From the NCBI GenBank assembly GCA_017991835.1, contig JAGOPY010000001.1, positions 373,112 through 437,111 on the forward strand: a DNA stretch of 64,000 nucleotides, written 5' to 3'. Below, piece by piece: positions 55,516 to 64,000 of this stretch. This DNA comes from Bacteroidales bacterium. GTDB taxonomy: Bacteria; Bacteroidota; Bacteroidia; Bacteroidales; JAGOPY01. Position 1 is the first letter of the stretch. Each line of letters begins with the position of its first letter. The notes beneath the pieces are model-generated. The model was not told where the DNA came from, ran no database searches, and saw only the letters and a program-made list of their open reading frames with translations. The translations under genes and the position numbers were made by a program.

Positions 55516-56658
55516 TCAGGCCATCAGTTGGATCAGATTCTCATAGTCCTGATCCGAAAGCCTGAAATGATTTCCGCCGGCCCGGTTGGCTTTAAGCGTC
55601 CGGAAAATCTCCGCGCGGTTTTCAGGAGTATCCAGTCCGTACTGGCTTAATCGAACCGGTGATCCGATCCCGGTGAAAAATCTTTCGAATCCTTCAATGG
55701 TCTCTTCTGCAGTAGTAGTCCCGAAAAGATTCATCCCCAGGTGGGCGATCCTTTCCGGGGCCCTGTCGAGATGGAGTCTCATCCATGCCGGGTAAACCAT
55801 AGATAAAGATGCCCCGTGCGGAACATCATATAAAACCGACAACACATGCCCGATGGAATGCACCCCCCAGTCCCCGTTTTTTCTCCCGTAAACTGTCAGG
55901 TTATTTAAAGCGCTGGTGGCTGCGTACATGATCTTTTCACGCAGCAGATAGTTCCCTGTGTCGTGCATCAATTGAGGGCCGTATTCCATCGCTTCCCCGA
56001 TAATCGAAAAAACAAACCGGTCGGAAAGCGTGGCCTCCCCTTCTCCGAAATAGGCCTCCAGGCAGTGCGCTATCAGGTCTGTGATTCCGTAAGATGTGTA
56101 ATCGGCGGGCACACTGAGCGTGTAGGCCGGATCCAGGAACGATTCCTTCGGATAGGTCAGCAGGTCGCCATAACCCAGCTTTTCTTTTGTCAGGTTGTTC
56201 TGAACGACGGCGAAACGGTTCATCTCGGTGCCGGTGGCAGCCAGCGTGAGTACAGCGAATAGCGGTATGGCACAGACCGGTTTTGACTTTCCCTTGATAA
56301 AATCCCAGCCACTGTGTAAAACGGGAATGGTGATGGAAATAATCTTGGCAGAATCGATAACGCTGCCTCCTCCCACGGCTAACACCACATCGACGCCCTT
56401 CTCTCTGCCCAGGCCTGCCGCCGCATCCACATCTTCAATAACAGGGTTAGGCCGGATGCCGGCGTATTCAAATACTTCAGCGCCTGCTTTGCCAAGCTGC
56501 GAAATAATTTCTTCGTAAATGCCATTTTTCCTGATCGAGCCTCCGCCATAAACCAGCAGCACTTTTTTTCCGTATTTTGAGATGGAGTCTCCCAGATCAC
56601 TCACCACTCCCCTGCCAAAATGAAGCTTAACAGGATTGTACATAATGAATTTTTCCAT
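55516..56658 (-). CDS. Iron-containing (group III) alcohol dehydrogenase, BdhA/YqhD-like
   Basis: 380 residues. NAD(P)H-dependent reduction of aldehydes. The coenzyme loop GGGSVIDSAK is at about 96-105. Metal ligands: Asp and His in GITDLIAHCLEAYFG, then His in GVHSIGHVLSVLYDVPHGASLSMVYPAW (two His). The N-terminal MEKFIMYNPVKLHFGRG is the usual start of the BdhA branch. The gene is convergent with the large kinase (7-bp gap) and probably contributes to fermentative redox balance. Confidence 0.93.
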   Translation of the reverse strand: MEKFIMYNPVKLHFGRGVVSDLGDSISKYGKKVLLVYGGGSIRKNGIYEEIISQLGKAGAEVFEYAGIRPNPVIEDVDAAAGLGREKGVDVVLAVGGGSVIDSAKIISITIPVLHSGWDFIKGKSKPVCAIPLFAVLTLAATGTEMNRFAVVQNNLTKEKLGYGDLLTYPKESFLDPAYTLSVPADYTSYGITDLIAHCLEAYFGEGEATLSDRFVFSIIGEAMEYGPQLMHDTGNYLLREKIMYAATSALNNLTVYGRKNGDWGVHSIGHVLSVLYDVPHGASLSMVYPAWMRLHLDRAPERIAHLGMNLFGTTTAEETIEGFERFFTGIGSPVRLSQYGLDTPENRAEIFRTLKANRAGGNHFRLSDQDYENLIQLMA

Positions 56659-56689
56659 GACAGTTGGTTTTGATTTGCTAAACTGTTGT

Positions 56690-56895
56690 TTGGCTCAATT
56701 GTTCAATTGTTCCATTGCCATATTATTCAATTGACCCAAATTCCAGAGTTCAGATAATAAATTCATGATATCATAAGATTATAAATCACAATATCAATAG
56801 TTCACAAGTTCATTAGTTCACAAAATAACAATATCCCAAATTCATAATATCATGATATCACAAAATCACAAGCTCATAAAATCATAATATCACAA
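56690..56895. repeat. AT-rich array of short reiterated words between the alcohol dehydrogenase gene and mnmA
   Basis: This stretch of about 200 bp is built of recurring words such as ATAATATCA, CACAAAATCA, AGTTCA and CAATTGTT in tandem-like order, and holds no open reading frame of note. It covers the gap between two leftward genes. Confidence 0.7.
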
Positions 56896-56901
56896 AATCA
56901 A

Positions 56902-57990
56902 TCAATCCCTTCCAGCAAGAACTCCGCTTCCGAGGCATATTTTTTTCTCCACATCATAAATAACCCCGAACTGCCCCGGCGCAACTCCCGCAATGCTTTT
57001 CATTGATTCAATAACATACCTCTCCTCTACCCCCAATCCCCCAATCCTCCTCATCGTTCCTTCGTTGAAATCCGGCTGGTGGCGGATTTTGAAGAAGACA
57101 GGCTGAGGAACAGAATAATCGCGGTCGGCCGTTTCATTGATAAAAAGGAAATCATCCAGAAGGATTTCATGTTTATGCTGGGACACCGGATCGTAGCCAT
57201 TTGAGACGAAAATGATATTGGCAGGGATATCCTTTTTAACGACGAACCACGGTCCCTGGCTAAGCCCCAGTCCTTTTCGCTGGCCGATGGTATGAAACCA
57301 GTAGCCTTTGTGTTTTCCGAGGATCTTCCCGGTCTCCAGCTCCACGATATCCCCTTCTTTTTCACCGGTATAACGCCGGATGAATTCGTTGTAGTTGACC
57401 TTTCCCAGGAAGCATATCCCCTGGCTGTCGGGACGGCCTGCGCTGGGCAGTTTCAGCCTTTCAGCCATCGCCCTCACCTCCCCTTTTTCGAACCCTCCAA
57501 TCGGGAACATGGCTTTTGAAAGCTGAGGATAGGTTATTCTCCCCAGGAAATAGGTCTGGTCTTTCCGCCGGTCTTTGGAGGTCCCGAGGAAAAACTGCCC
57601 CTCTTTTTCCAAAACCTGTGCATAGTGTCCCGTCGCGATTTTATCAAAATCCTTCCCGAATTTATCCTCGAAGCTGCCGAACTTGATGAAGCGGTTGCAC
57701 ATCACATCCGGGTTCGGCGTCAGCCCCTTGCTGACAGACTCGATCGTGTAATTCACCACCCGGTTCCAGTACTCTTCGTGCAGGTTGGCGATTTCGAAGC
57801 GGCAGCCGTATTTTTTTGCGATAAACGTAGTGATCTCAATGTCTTCTTCCGACGGGCAGTCCATAAATCCCGGCTCATTCTCCATCCCGATCTGGATATA
57901 GAAAATAACCGGATCATAGCCCTGCTCTTTAAGCAAAGGAACGATCACGGAGCTGTCGACTCCACCGGAAACAAGAGCGGCGATTTGCAT
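56902..57990 (-). CDS. mnmA: tRNA-specific 2-thiouridylase MnmA
   Basis: 362 residues from the ATG at 57990; an upstream start at 58056 would include the promoter. Forms 2-thiouridine at U34 using sulfur relayed to its catalytic cysteines. P-loop-like PP motif LVSGGVDSSV at residues 7-16; catalytic Cys in TPNPDVMCNRFIKF; second Cys in RPDSQGICFLGKV; GQRKGLGLSQ centrally. MnmA and MnmG act on the same nucleoside (U34), and here they lie within 7 kb but are not cotranscribed. Confidence 0.96.
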   Translation of the reverse strand: MQIAALVSGGVDSSVIVPLLKEQGYDPVIFYIQIGMENEPGFMDCPSEEDIEITTFIAKKYGCRFEIANLHEEYWNRVVNYTIESVSKGLTPNPDVMCNRFIKFGSFEDKFGKDFDKIATGHYAQVLEKEGQFFLGTSKDRRKDQTYFLGRITYPQLSKAMFPIGGFEKGEVRAMAERLKLPSAGRPDSQGICFLGKVNYNEFIRRYTGEKEGDIVELETGKILGKHKGYWFHTIGQRKGLGLSQGPWFVVKKDIPANIIFVSNGYDPVSQHKHEILLDDFLFINETADRDYSVPQPVFFKIRHQPDFNEGTMRRIGGLGVEERYVIESMKSIAGVAPGQFGVIYDVEKKICLGSGVLAGRD

Positions 57991-58010
57991 TGAAATATTT
58001 TTTCGTTGGG

Positions 58011-58018
58011 CAAAGATA
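58011..58018 (-). promoter_or_regulatory. Bacteroidota-type -7 box for mnmA
   Basis: On the minus strand TATCTTTG matches TAnnTTTG exactly, 20 bp upstream of the mnmA ATG. This implies a very short leader and supports the start at 57990. Confidence 0.6.
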
Positions 58019-58030
58019 GTGCTAATGCAT

Positions 58031-58055
58031 TGAAGGTTGAAGTCTTCAACCTTCA
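58031..58055. repeat. Inverted repeat in the divergent mnmA / sensor kinase gap
   Basis: TGAAGGTTGAAG (58031-58042) is the exact complement of CTTCAACCTTCA (58044-58055) across a single central base. Further CTTCAACCTTCA-like words follow to about 58070. It overlaps the region where both divergent promoters should lie. Confidence 0.8.
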
Positions 58056-58111
58056 ACCTTCATCCTTCAATAATTTGTTCTACCTTAGCTTTCTTTAATA
58101 CCGAGGAGATT

Positions 58112-61100
58112 ATGGTAAAAAGTATATATTCAATTCTGCTTTGCCTTCTCTCCTTGTCTCCCATTCTCCTTGTCTCCCTGTCTCCCCGTCTCCTTAACGC
58201 TCAGGAATTCAGTTACCGGCATTACACGGTGCAGGACGGGCTGGTACAATCGCAGGTATGGCCCTTGTTCCAGGACAGCAAAGGCTATATCTGGGCCGGC
58301 ACAAAAGGCGGTGTCAGCCGCTTCGATGGCGTTTTGTTTCAGAACTTTTCACACAATGACGGGCTGCCCGGTAATTTTATTCATCAAATAGCAGAAGACA
58401 GCCGTGGAAATGTCTGGTTTTTAACGATGGAAGGATTGGCAGAATTCGATGGAGAAAAAATATTAGGTTTTTCGACGGATCATTTCAGAAATTCATATGG
58501 TTTTATAAGGTTTACCGAAACGGAACCGGGAGTGATCCTGATCATCCACACCCGGTTAAATAATGATATTCTCTTTACTGAATTCCGGGAAGGTCAGTAT
58601 ATCGATATCCCCTTTCCTTTTTCGAACGCATTTGCTGATTATTCAAAACAACAGCGGTATTATTCTGAATTCGATCCGTTGAACACTAGTTTTTTGCATG
58701 TTTCTAATTCTTTCGGATTGCTGCGTATTAAAGGCCAGGATGTCGATACGCTGTTTAAAAATATTGAGAAGTTACAGGACCTGGAAATCGGGCTTGACGG
58801 GAAACTTTACCTGATGGCGAATGACACGGTCTTTCAATTTGTGAATGACACAGCTCGTGTAATATTGGATTTGAAGCCGGCCCATGGTAACTTTTCACCC
58901 GAAAACTTTAAGATCGATAAAAGCGGGCGGGTTTATTTTATTAATCATAAAAATCAATTGGTCATTTATGAAGAAGATCAAATGATCACTGAGAATTTCG
59001 ATTTCCCATTGATAAACACCATTTTAATTGATAATGAGAACAATGTCTGGCTCGGGACCGAATCGGGGCTGTACCGGATGATCTCAAGAGCTTTTGTCAA
59101 TTATATTCCGGGTGAATGCGGCATAAAGGAGCTGATCTGGAGTATTTCCGAAGATAAATCCGGTAGGATGTGGTTTGCATCATATAGCGAAGGACTGCAA
59201 TATTATGACGGAGAGCAATTTACGACGGAGAGGTCTTATTTTTCCATTCAAAAAGATGCGTTGTACTATTTTCATATGGGCAGTATTATCGATCACAATG
59301 GCGATATACTGTTCCCTGTGAATAATATAGGGGGAATCAAATATGACGGGCGACGGTTTACAAACATCTTCCCGGATAATGTCAGACTGGTATCATTCAT
59401 TTTCTTTGAAGATCCCGAAAAATTTGACCTATACGCCGGAACTAATTATGGCCTTTACCGGTTCGGTCAAAACGGCGATTATAAAGTTTTCGACATCAGG
59501 CCGGGAGATGGTAAGAGCAAGATTGTGGTCAGTATAGTTAAAGACAAGTTGAACCGATTCTGGTTGGGTGGTTTTAATGGGATATGCATTTTGGATGGTG
59601 AATTTGCAACACATCTTCCCACTTCAGAACTTCCCTTCGAAGGTGGCGGGAATGCTATGGTCACAGATTCGGTTGGAAATATCTGGGTCGGCAATACTGA
59701 TGGCTTGTTTTGTTATGATTTCCAATCATTTGAACGGATACAACATGATGGGCTGAACAGTATGGTCACGTCACTGGCCTTGATCGGGGATTCGGCATTA
59801 CTGGTAGGGTCTCTTTCCGGGCTAGCCATCCTTGACCTTGATACTTATTACGCAGATAAACAGGTAAGTGTGGCTTTATTAGGGGAGGAAGAAGGTTTCC
59901 ATGGCATGGAACCCGGGCAGAATGTCATTTTCAAGGATTCCCGGGGACAATACTGGATTGCCTGCAACGACCGGGTGGTGAGGTTCGATCCGGCGAAATT
60001 GAACAGGAACCTGGTCCCGCCATCCATCATCATTACCGGGGTCAGCCTGCTGAATGAACGGATGGAATGGGTCAAAGCAAATAAGGAACCAGATGACGAA
60101 TTCTATTCCTTTAGCCATGATGAGAAAAACCTTCGGTTTGAGTTTACCGGGATCAGCACAACGGCGCCGGAAAAAGTGAAATACAGCTATTTCCTGGAAG
60201 GGTATGACCAGGGATGGTCGGAGCCCGGCATAAACCGGTTTGTTGTGTACACCAATCTTTCCCCCGGTCCTTACAAGTTATGGCTCAAATCGTGCAACGG
60301 CAACGGAATCTGGTCGGATGAAGCGGCATCGGTAAATTTTCAGATCATTCCGGCATTATACCAGCGGCGGATATTCTGGATCATTTGCCTGTCGATGGCA
60401 GCGGCATTCTTTGTTTTCCTGGGGATTGCCATTTCGAACCGGAAAAAAAGAAAGATGCAGGTGCAGTTTGAGACCGAGAAAAAGATGGCCCAGTTGCAGT
60501 TGCTGACCTTAAAAAACCAGATCGATCCCCATTTCACCTATAACGCCATCAATTCGATGGCCTCAGCTGTATTGAAGGAAGACCGGGAGCAGGCCTACCG
60601 CTTTTTTGTGAAATTCTCAAACCTGGTCCGGAGCATTATGCGCTCGAGCGACCAGCTGGTCAGGAGCCTTGAAGAAGAGATCGCGTTTGTCAGGGATTAC
60701 CTGGAGATCCAGAAGTTCAGGCACAAAGAGCGGTTCGAATTCAGCATTACCATCGGGCCCGGTGTAAATCTGCAAAAGATGATCCCAAAGATGACCATCC
60801 AGACCTTTGCCGAAAATGCACTGAAGCATGGCCTCCTGCATCTTGTGGGAAATGGAAAGATTTTGATCGGCATTTTTGAAGTGAACGGGGATACCCGGAT
60901 CGAGATAGAAGACAACGGGATTGGTAGGGAAAAGGCGAAGCAATTTTCCGTAAATTCGACCGGAAAAGGGCTGATGATCCTGAGAGGATATTTTGATTAT
61001 TATAACCGGTTCAACGCGGATAAGCTTAAGTTTGAGATCATTGATTTGTATGATGATGACAAGCAGCCAAAAGGAACGAAAATAGTAATTGATATCCCAG

Positions 61101-61126
61101 CCGGTTTTTCATTTGACGAAAAATAA
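58112..61126 (+). CDS. Two-component-propeller sensor histidine kinase (LytS/YpdA-type)
   Basis: 1004 residues from the ATG at 58112, which follows a GAGGAG ribosome site and begins a signal peptide (cleavage near LLNAQ). Residues about 35-640 form propeller blades (repeats such as DSKGYIWAGTKGGVSRFDG and DNENNVWLGTESGLYRM), then a Y_Y_Y domain (YSYFLEGYDQGWSEPG), one membrane helix (about 745-770) and a His_kinase domain with His807 in DPHFTYNAINS (usual form NPHFLFN), and HATPase motifs FAENALKHG and DNGIG. It should sense an extracytoplasmic ligand and phosphorylate the LytTR regulator encoded 18 bp downstream. Confidence 0.92.
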   Translation: MVKSIYSILLCLLSLSPILLVSLSPRLLNAQEFSYRHYTVQDGLVQSQVWPLFQDSKGYIWAGTKGGVSRFDGVLFQNFSHNDGLPGNFIHQIAEDSRGNVWFLTMEGLAEFDGEKILGFSTDHFRNSYGFIRFTETEPGVILIIHTRLNNDILFTEFREGQYIDIPFPFSNAFADYSKQQRYYSEFDPLNTSFLHVSNSFGLLRIKGQDVDTLFKNIEKLQDLEIGLDGKLYLMANDTVFQFVNDTARVILDLKPAHGNFSPENFKIDKSGRVYFINHKNQLVIYEEDQMITENFDFPLINTILIDNENNVWLGTESGLYRMISRAFVNYIPGECGIKELIWSISEDKSGRMWFASYSEGLQYYDGEQFTTERSYFSIQKDALYYFHMGSIIDHNGDILFPVNNIGGIKYDGRRFTNIFPDNVRLVSFIFFEDPEKFDLYAGTNYGLYRFGQNGDYKVFDIRPGDGKSKIVVSIVKDKLNRFWLGGFNGICILDGEFATHLPTSELPFEGGGNAMVTDSVGNIWVGNTDGLFCYDFQSFERIQHDGLNSMVTSLALIGDSALLVGSLSGLAILDLDTYYADKQVSVALLGEEEGFHGMEPGQNVIFKDSRGQYWIACNDRVVRFDPAKLNRNLVPPSIIITGVSLLNERMEWVKANKEPDDEFYSFSHDEKNLRFEFTGISTTAPEKVKYSYFLEGYDQGWSEPGINRFVVYTNLSPGPYKLWLKSCNGNGIWSDEAASVNFQIIPALYQRRIFWIICLSMAAAFFVFLGIAISNRKKRKMQVQFETEKKMAQLQLLTLKNQIDPHFTYNAINSMASAVLKEDREQAYRFFVKFSNLVRSIMRSSDQLVRSLEEEIAFVRDYLEIQKFRHKERFEFSITIGPGVNLQKMIPKMTIQTFAENALKHGLLHLVGNGKILIGIFEVNGDTRIEIEDNGIGREKAKQFSVNSTGKGLMILRGYFDYYNRFNADKLKFEIIDLYDDDKQPKGTKIVIDIPAGFSFDEK

Positions 61127-61144
61127 TTTCCTAAAATAAAAGAC

Positions 61145-61894
61145 ATGAATACTCATAAGATAAGAACCGTTGTGGTGGATGATGAGCAGGAGGGCAGGGA
61201 TGTTTTGCAAAGCCTGCTGGAAGGATTTAAAGAGATCGAACTGATAGGCATGGCTGATGGGGCGGAAACCGGGCTCGACCTGATCCTGAGAACAAGGCCC
61301 GACCTGGTTTTCCTGGATATCCGGATGCCCAGGAAGACGGGCATTGAAGTTGCCGCGGAGCTTTCCGGGAACAGGGTAAGGCCTTCGGTGGTATTCGTGA
61401 CCGCTTTCGACGAGTATGCCATCCTGGCCATCCGGGTGGCTGCGTTTGATTTTTTACTGAAGCCGGTTGACCCGGATGAACTCCGGCAGGTGATCAGCCG
61501 TTATCAGAAAGAGAAGGGGCAGGATGAATTTGACCGGAAGATTAAAAGTTTAATAGACCACCTGACATATCCTGACAGAATAAAAGTGAATACAGGCAGA
61601 GGTTTTTTAATGATCGACCCCGATGAGATTTTGTATATCCAGGCTGATGGAAGATACACTTATCTTTTTATGACGGGACATCGCAAAGAATGCCTGACGA
61701 TTAATATCGGAGAGTTTGAAAAGCAACTTACAGGGGGCAGATTTTTTAAAGGGTCAAGGTCTGTAATTATAAATTTGAAATATTTCGTCTCTTTTCACCG
61801 AATGAGCCGTGAATGCAGGATGGATCATAATGGGGAAATCCATAAAATTAAAATTGCAAAGAATGCTGTAGCTGATCTCGAGCGATCAATTTAA
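61145..61894 (+). CDS. LytTR-family response regulator
   Basis: 249 residues. A receiver domain (1 to about 120) with acidic pocket VVDDEQ and phosphoacceptor Asp58 in LVFLDIRMP, plus conserved Lys in LLKPVDPDE. A LytTR DNA-binding domain follows (about 140-245) with ILYIQADGRYTYLF and FFKGSRSVIINLKYF. It is the obvious partner of the upstream propeller kinase. LytTR proteins bind direct-repeat sites; none could be identified with confidence in the window. Confidence 0.95.
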   Translation: MNTHKIRTVVVDDEQEGRDVLQSLLEGFKEIELIGMADGAETGLDLILRTRPDLVFLDIRMPRKTGIEVAAELSGNRVRPSVVFVTAFDEYAILAIRVAAFDFLLKPVDPDELRQVISRYQKEKGQDEFDRKIKSLIDHLTYPDRIKVNTGRGFLMIDPDEILYIQADGRYTYLFMTGHRKECLTINIGEFEKQLTGGRFFKGSRSVIINLKYFVSFHRMSRECRMDHNGEIHKIKIAKNAVADLERSI

Positions 61895-62010
61895 ATCGAT
61901 CTTATTTCGAATATTTACATATTCATTTACCAAATCAACCATTTCGTTACATCGTAAAGACGATTCATTGAAATCGGCAGTTGTGCCAGTTTTCGGATTC
62001 ATGCGATAGA

Positions 62011-62018
62011 TACTTTTG
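62011..62018 (+). promoter_or_regulatory. Bacteroidota-type -7 box before the envelope gene pair
   Basis: TACTTTTG matches TAnnTTTG exactly, 21 bp upstream of the ATG at 62039. The rest of the 144-bp gap after the LytTR gene is AT-rich with no gene. Confidence 0.55.
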
Positions 62019-62038
62019 AGTAATAACTCAGAAACCAA

Positions 62039-62728
62039 ATGAATTTCCGGATGAATCGTTTTTTATTCCTGCTGCTGATCCTTTTTATAAGCAGTGGATT
62101 ATACGCCCAGCAAAAGTCTTTACCTAGCAATAAATACAAGGACAGGATAACTCTTGGGGAGATCCAGGAGAAGATGAAAGAATGTAATGGTTTCACCATA
62201 TCATATGGATATCATCAGACTGTGTTTTTAAATCCCCGTTTTGATGCGAACATGGACAATGGTATATTGGAAAGGAAATATGGCGGGGTATTTCGAGTCA
62301 GTTATATGTTGCATCCTGTCATTTTTGATGTGGATTGGTTTTCATCGAGGTTCAGGATTCACGATTCAGGAAACTGGGCATTGGAGGATACAACCGATGT
62401 CCGTCACAGGGGATTGAGCCTCTTCATTTCGACGACTTTATTCCCGTTGGTTCATACCAGGGCCTTCATTCCTTATATTGGGATAGGATACCAGACATCT
62501 TCACTTGGCGCTAATATTAATCTAATCAGTTTTAGTAGTGGGAAAGATGAAAGCCAGGTCATTTCCTTAAATACATCGTCTCCCTTATGGAAGATTGGAT
62601 TAACGACCCGAATCTGGCAAGCTTTGGTAATAAACATTGAATACAGGCAGGCATTTCTGACCAAAGAGAAAAAAGGATATAATGAGCTGGGTATTATGCT
62701 CGGCATTGATTATTCAGTAGTAAAATAG
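62039..62728 (+). CDS. Predicted outer-membrane beta-barrel-like protein of unknown function
   Basis: 229 residues. A signal peptide (cleavage near LYAQ) is followed by alternating hydrophobic/aromatic strands (TISYGYHQTVFLN, GGVFRVSYMLHPVIFDVDWFS, FIPYIGIGYQTSSLG) and ends in a strand GIMLGIDYSVVK, as in small outer-membrane barrels. No named family is recognised. ATGs at 62039 and 62051 are both possible. The gene overlaps nothing and is followed 6 bp later by a lipoprotein gene, so the two form a pair. The region is AT-rich. Confidence 0.65.
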   Translation: MNFRMNRFLFLLLILFISSGLYAQQKSLPSNKYKDRITLGEIQEKMKECNGFTISYGYHQTVFLNPRFDANMDNGILERKYGGVFRVSYMLHPVIFDVDWFSSRFRIHDSGNWALEDTTDVRHRGLSLFISTTLFPLVHTRAFIPYIGIGYQTSSLGANINLISFSSGKDESQVISLNTSSPLWKIGLTTRIWQALVINIEYRQAFLTKEKKGYNELGIMLGIDYSVVK

Positions 62729-62737
62729 TGAAATATG

Positions 62738-63907
62738 ATGATTAAAAAACCGACGCTGATTATAATGGCATTTTTAGTAATGATGGCGGGGTGCGTCGTC
62801 AAGAAGCCTGATTCTACGAGTATTTCGCAACCTGATTATAATATGCGTCAAACTGTTGCGGGTGCGAAATACAAGAAAAAGATGTCGGGCTTAGGTATAG
62901 GGATAACCATAGGATCAGCTGCTGCTGGGGCCTATCTTGGGTATACCATGAATATGATCACGTATCAGGATGGTGAAAGTACAGTGGCAGTCAAGCCTGC
63001 CAACGCTGTTATCGGGGCCGCCCTTGGATTTTCAATAGCCGCTCTGGGTAACCATATCATGGGATTAAATAAATCGGTTCAAGTAACTAATCCGAATGTC
63101 TGGATCAGAAAAGCAAACAATAACTACCTGTTGCTGGATAACATCAATAATAGCGATTTTACAGTTATTAACAATAGAATTGAATCAAGATATTCCGTTA
63201 AGAATTTTCAGGATGTAATAGATTTTAATATCGTATTTTCAGGCAGTATCTATTCAGAAGATGTTGTTCAAAAAGGCATAGATATCGCATCCAGAAGCGA
63301 ACTCCTCCAACTTTTAGAAATGTATCCATACACTAAACATAAAGAGAAGATTCAATTCAGGTATATCGATAAAAGTAATTCAGTGGTTGATTTATTAGAG
63401 TCTACCAGGAGGTTTCCACACATTGTCTATAATTCGGAAGAAAAATGTCTTTCTTTAATTTCATCTTTGAATGATGTTGATAAGTACCTTCAAAGTTTTC
63501 CCAATGGAGACTTAAAAAAGGATGTTGAACAAAAAGCTGTAGGGTATGTAAATTCGATAGATCGACTAAAACAATTCGATAAACTATTTCCTGCTTCAAT
63601 TTATTTAGAAGATTTGATCGAAAAGCTTGCTTTGACTCTTGACAGGGTTAATTTGCCCAGTCTAATTGAATCATATCCAACATCTTCATTTGTATCCATG
63701 ATTCAGGAGCAGTATATTAAGAAAAGTTTATCATTCAGTGATTTTTATCTGGCCCTGGAAAAATACCCGAATACCCGGATCGGATCTCCTAAGGATTATG
63801 AAATTCTTAATACTACTCAGGCAAATGATGTTTGCACCAGAATATCAGGAAATAGTCAGGCAATTGGGCAGGATATAATACTCCCCAAAATCCAGACCAC
63901 GGGTTAA
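62738..63907 (+). CDS. Lipoprotein with glycine-rich helices and helical repeats, unknown function
   Basis: 389 residues from the second ATG. Lipoprotein signal FLVMMAGC (Cys19). Two glycine/alanine-rich hydrophobic segments follow (GLGIGITIGSAAAGAYLGY at about 50-70 and NAVIGAALGFSIAAL at about 87-101), resembling glycine-zipper helices. From about residue 185, a segment of roughly 30-35 residues recurs about six times, each with the pattern L-x-x-[FY]-P (EMYP, RRFP, QSFP, KLFP, ESYP, EKYP), a helical-repeat scaffold. The C-terminus ends in the hairpin before the IS3-type transposase start, so it may be shortened by that insertion. No function can be assigned. Confidence 0.6.
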   Translation: MIKKPTLIIMAFLVMMAGCVVKKPDSTSISQPDYNMRQTVAGAKYKKKMSGLGIGITIGSAAAGAYLGYTMNMITYQDGESTVAVKPANAVIGAALGFSIAALGNHIMGLNKSVQVTNPNVWIRKANNNYLLLDNINNSDFTVINNRIESRYSVKNFQDVIDFNIVFSGSIYSEDVVQKGIDIASRSELLQLLEMYPYTKHKEKIQFRYIDKSNSVVDLLESTRRFPHIVYNSEEKCLSLISSLNDVDKYLQSFPNGDLKKDVEQKAVGYVNSIDRLKQFDKLFPASIYLEDLIEKLALTLDRVNLPSLIESYPTSSFVSMIQEQYIKKSLSFSDFYLALEKYPNTRIGSPKDYEILNTTQANDVCTRISGNSQAIGQDIILPKIQTTG

Positions 63908-63936
63908 GTTGAAAAACAACTAATTTTAACCGTGGT
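63896..63936. promoter_or_regulatory. Stem-loop at the left edge of the insertion sequence
   Basis: ACCACGGGTTAA-GTTG (63896-63911) can pair with CAAC-TAATT-TTAACCGTGGT (63917-63936), allowing for one bulge. The stem contains the lipoprotein stop codon and ends 4 bp before the transposase ATG, so it may be part of the IS end or may hinder translation from an outside promoter. Confidence 0.5.
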
Positions 63937-63940
63937 AAAT

Positions 63941-64000
63941 ATGAAAGCAAAAAGAAAAAAACACACAGCGGCTTTTAAAGCCCAGGTTGCCATTGAAGCG
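63941..64000 (+). mobile_element. IS3-family transposase orfA, 5' end only
   Basis: The last 60 bp encode an open frame beginning MKAKRKKHTAAFKAQVAIEA, the start of the basic helix-turn-helix OrfA of IS3-type insertion sequences. It continues past the window, so neither the OrfB integrase nor the right inverted repeat can be seen. Identification depends on these 20 residues alone. Confidence 0.75.

Overview
The window is a chromosomal segment from a member of the Bacteroidota, most likely an anaerobic or facultative Bacteroidales-type organism. The evidence is four proteins with type IX secretion (T9SS) C-terminal sorting domains, purH-mreB-mreC-mreD gene order, TAnnTTTG promoter -7 boxes, S46 and M49 dipeptidyl peptidases, and Bacteroidota-typical families (DUF4175, very large HAMP histidine kinases, two-component-propeller LytS-type kinases). 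No rRNA, tRNA, CRISPR array or prophage was recognised. The only transposase is the first 20 codons of an IS3-type orfA at the right edge.

Layout. 1-4.6 kb: a leftward, frameshifted papain-like/beta-helix T9SS protein cut by the window edge. 4.9-10.1 kb: leftward tlpA-like lipoprotein, then the purH-mreB-mreC-mreD operon. 10.2-16.1 kb: a lone FtsX permease and recJ (rightward), then DUF308, LysE and GH3 genes (leftward). 16.4-22.2 kb: an AT-rich island holding a second papain-like/beta-helix T9SS protein, with its own frame problem in the signal peptide, and another T9SS protein. 22.3-28.5 kb: hemW, a DUF362 plus polyferredoxin pair, a histidine kinase and a UPF0316 protein. 28.5-41.1 kb: a zinc metallopeptidase lipoprotein, a five-gene TolC/ABC/HlyD export operon with a clear sigma-54 promoter and two tandem activator sites, then M49 and S46 dipeptidyl peptidases. 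41.2-45.3 kb: a leftward run of CWC protein, folB, gltX and a secreted M1 aminopeptidase. 45.4-55.5 kb: a large coiled-coil DUF4175 protein, an anti-sigma-like ATPase, ybeY, mnmG flanked by two parS-like sites, and a 1236-residue histidine kinase. 55.5-61.9 kb: alcohol dehydrogenase, mnmA, and a propeller histidine kinase/LytTR regulator pair. 62-64 kb: two AT-rich envelope genes and the edge of an insertion sequence.

How it fits together. Housekeeping functions (cell shape, purine synthesis, tRNA charging and modification, ribosome maturation) alternate with a secreted-protein economy. Four unrelated peptidases with export signals (zinc lipoprotein, M49, S46, M1) lie within about 17 kb around an export operon, which suggests peptide-based nutrition. 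Non-coding DNA is short (no gap much over 330 bp) but rich in structure: 22-, 21-, 16- and 14-bp tandem repeats, several of which coincide with stop codons; a MITE-like element with a partial second copy; a family of perfect palindromes inside the export operon; and paired parS-like sites around mnmG.

The most notable signals are the sigma-54 control region of the export operon, the two giant papain/beta-helix paralogs each broken by a single-nucleotide shift near the 5' end while the other genes I translated look intact, and the parS-like pair. I did not see one clear-cut new defence or biosynthetic system.
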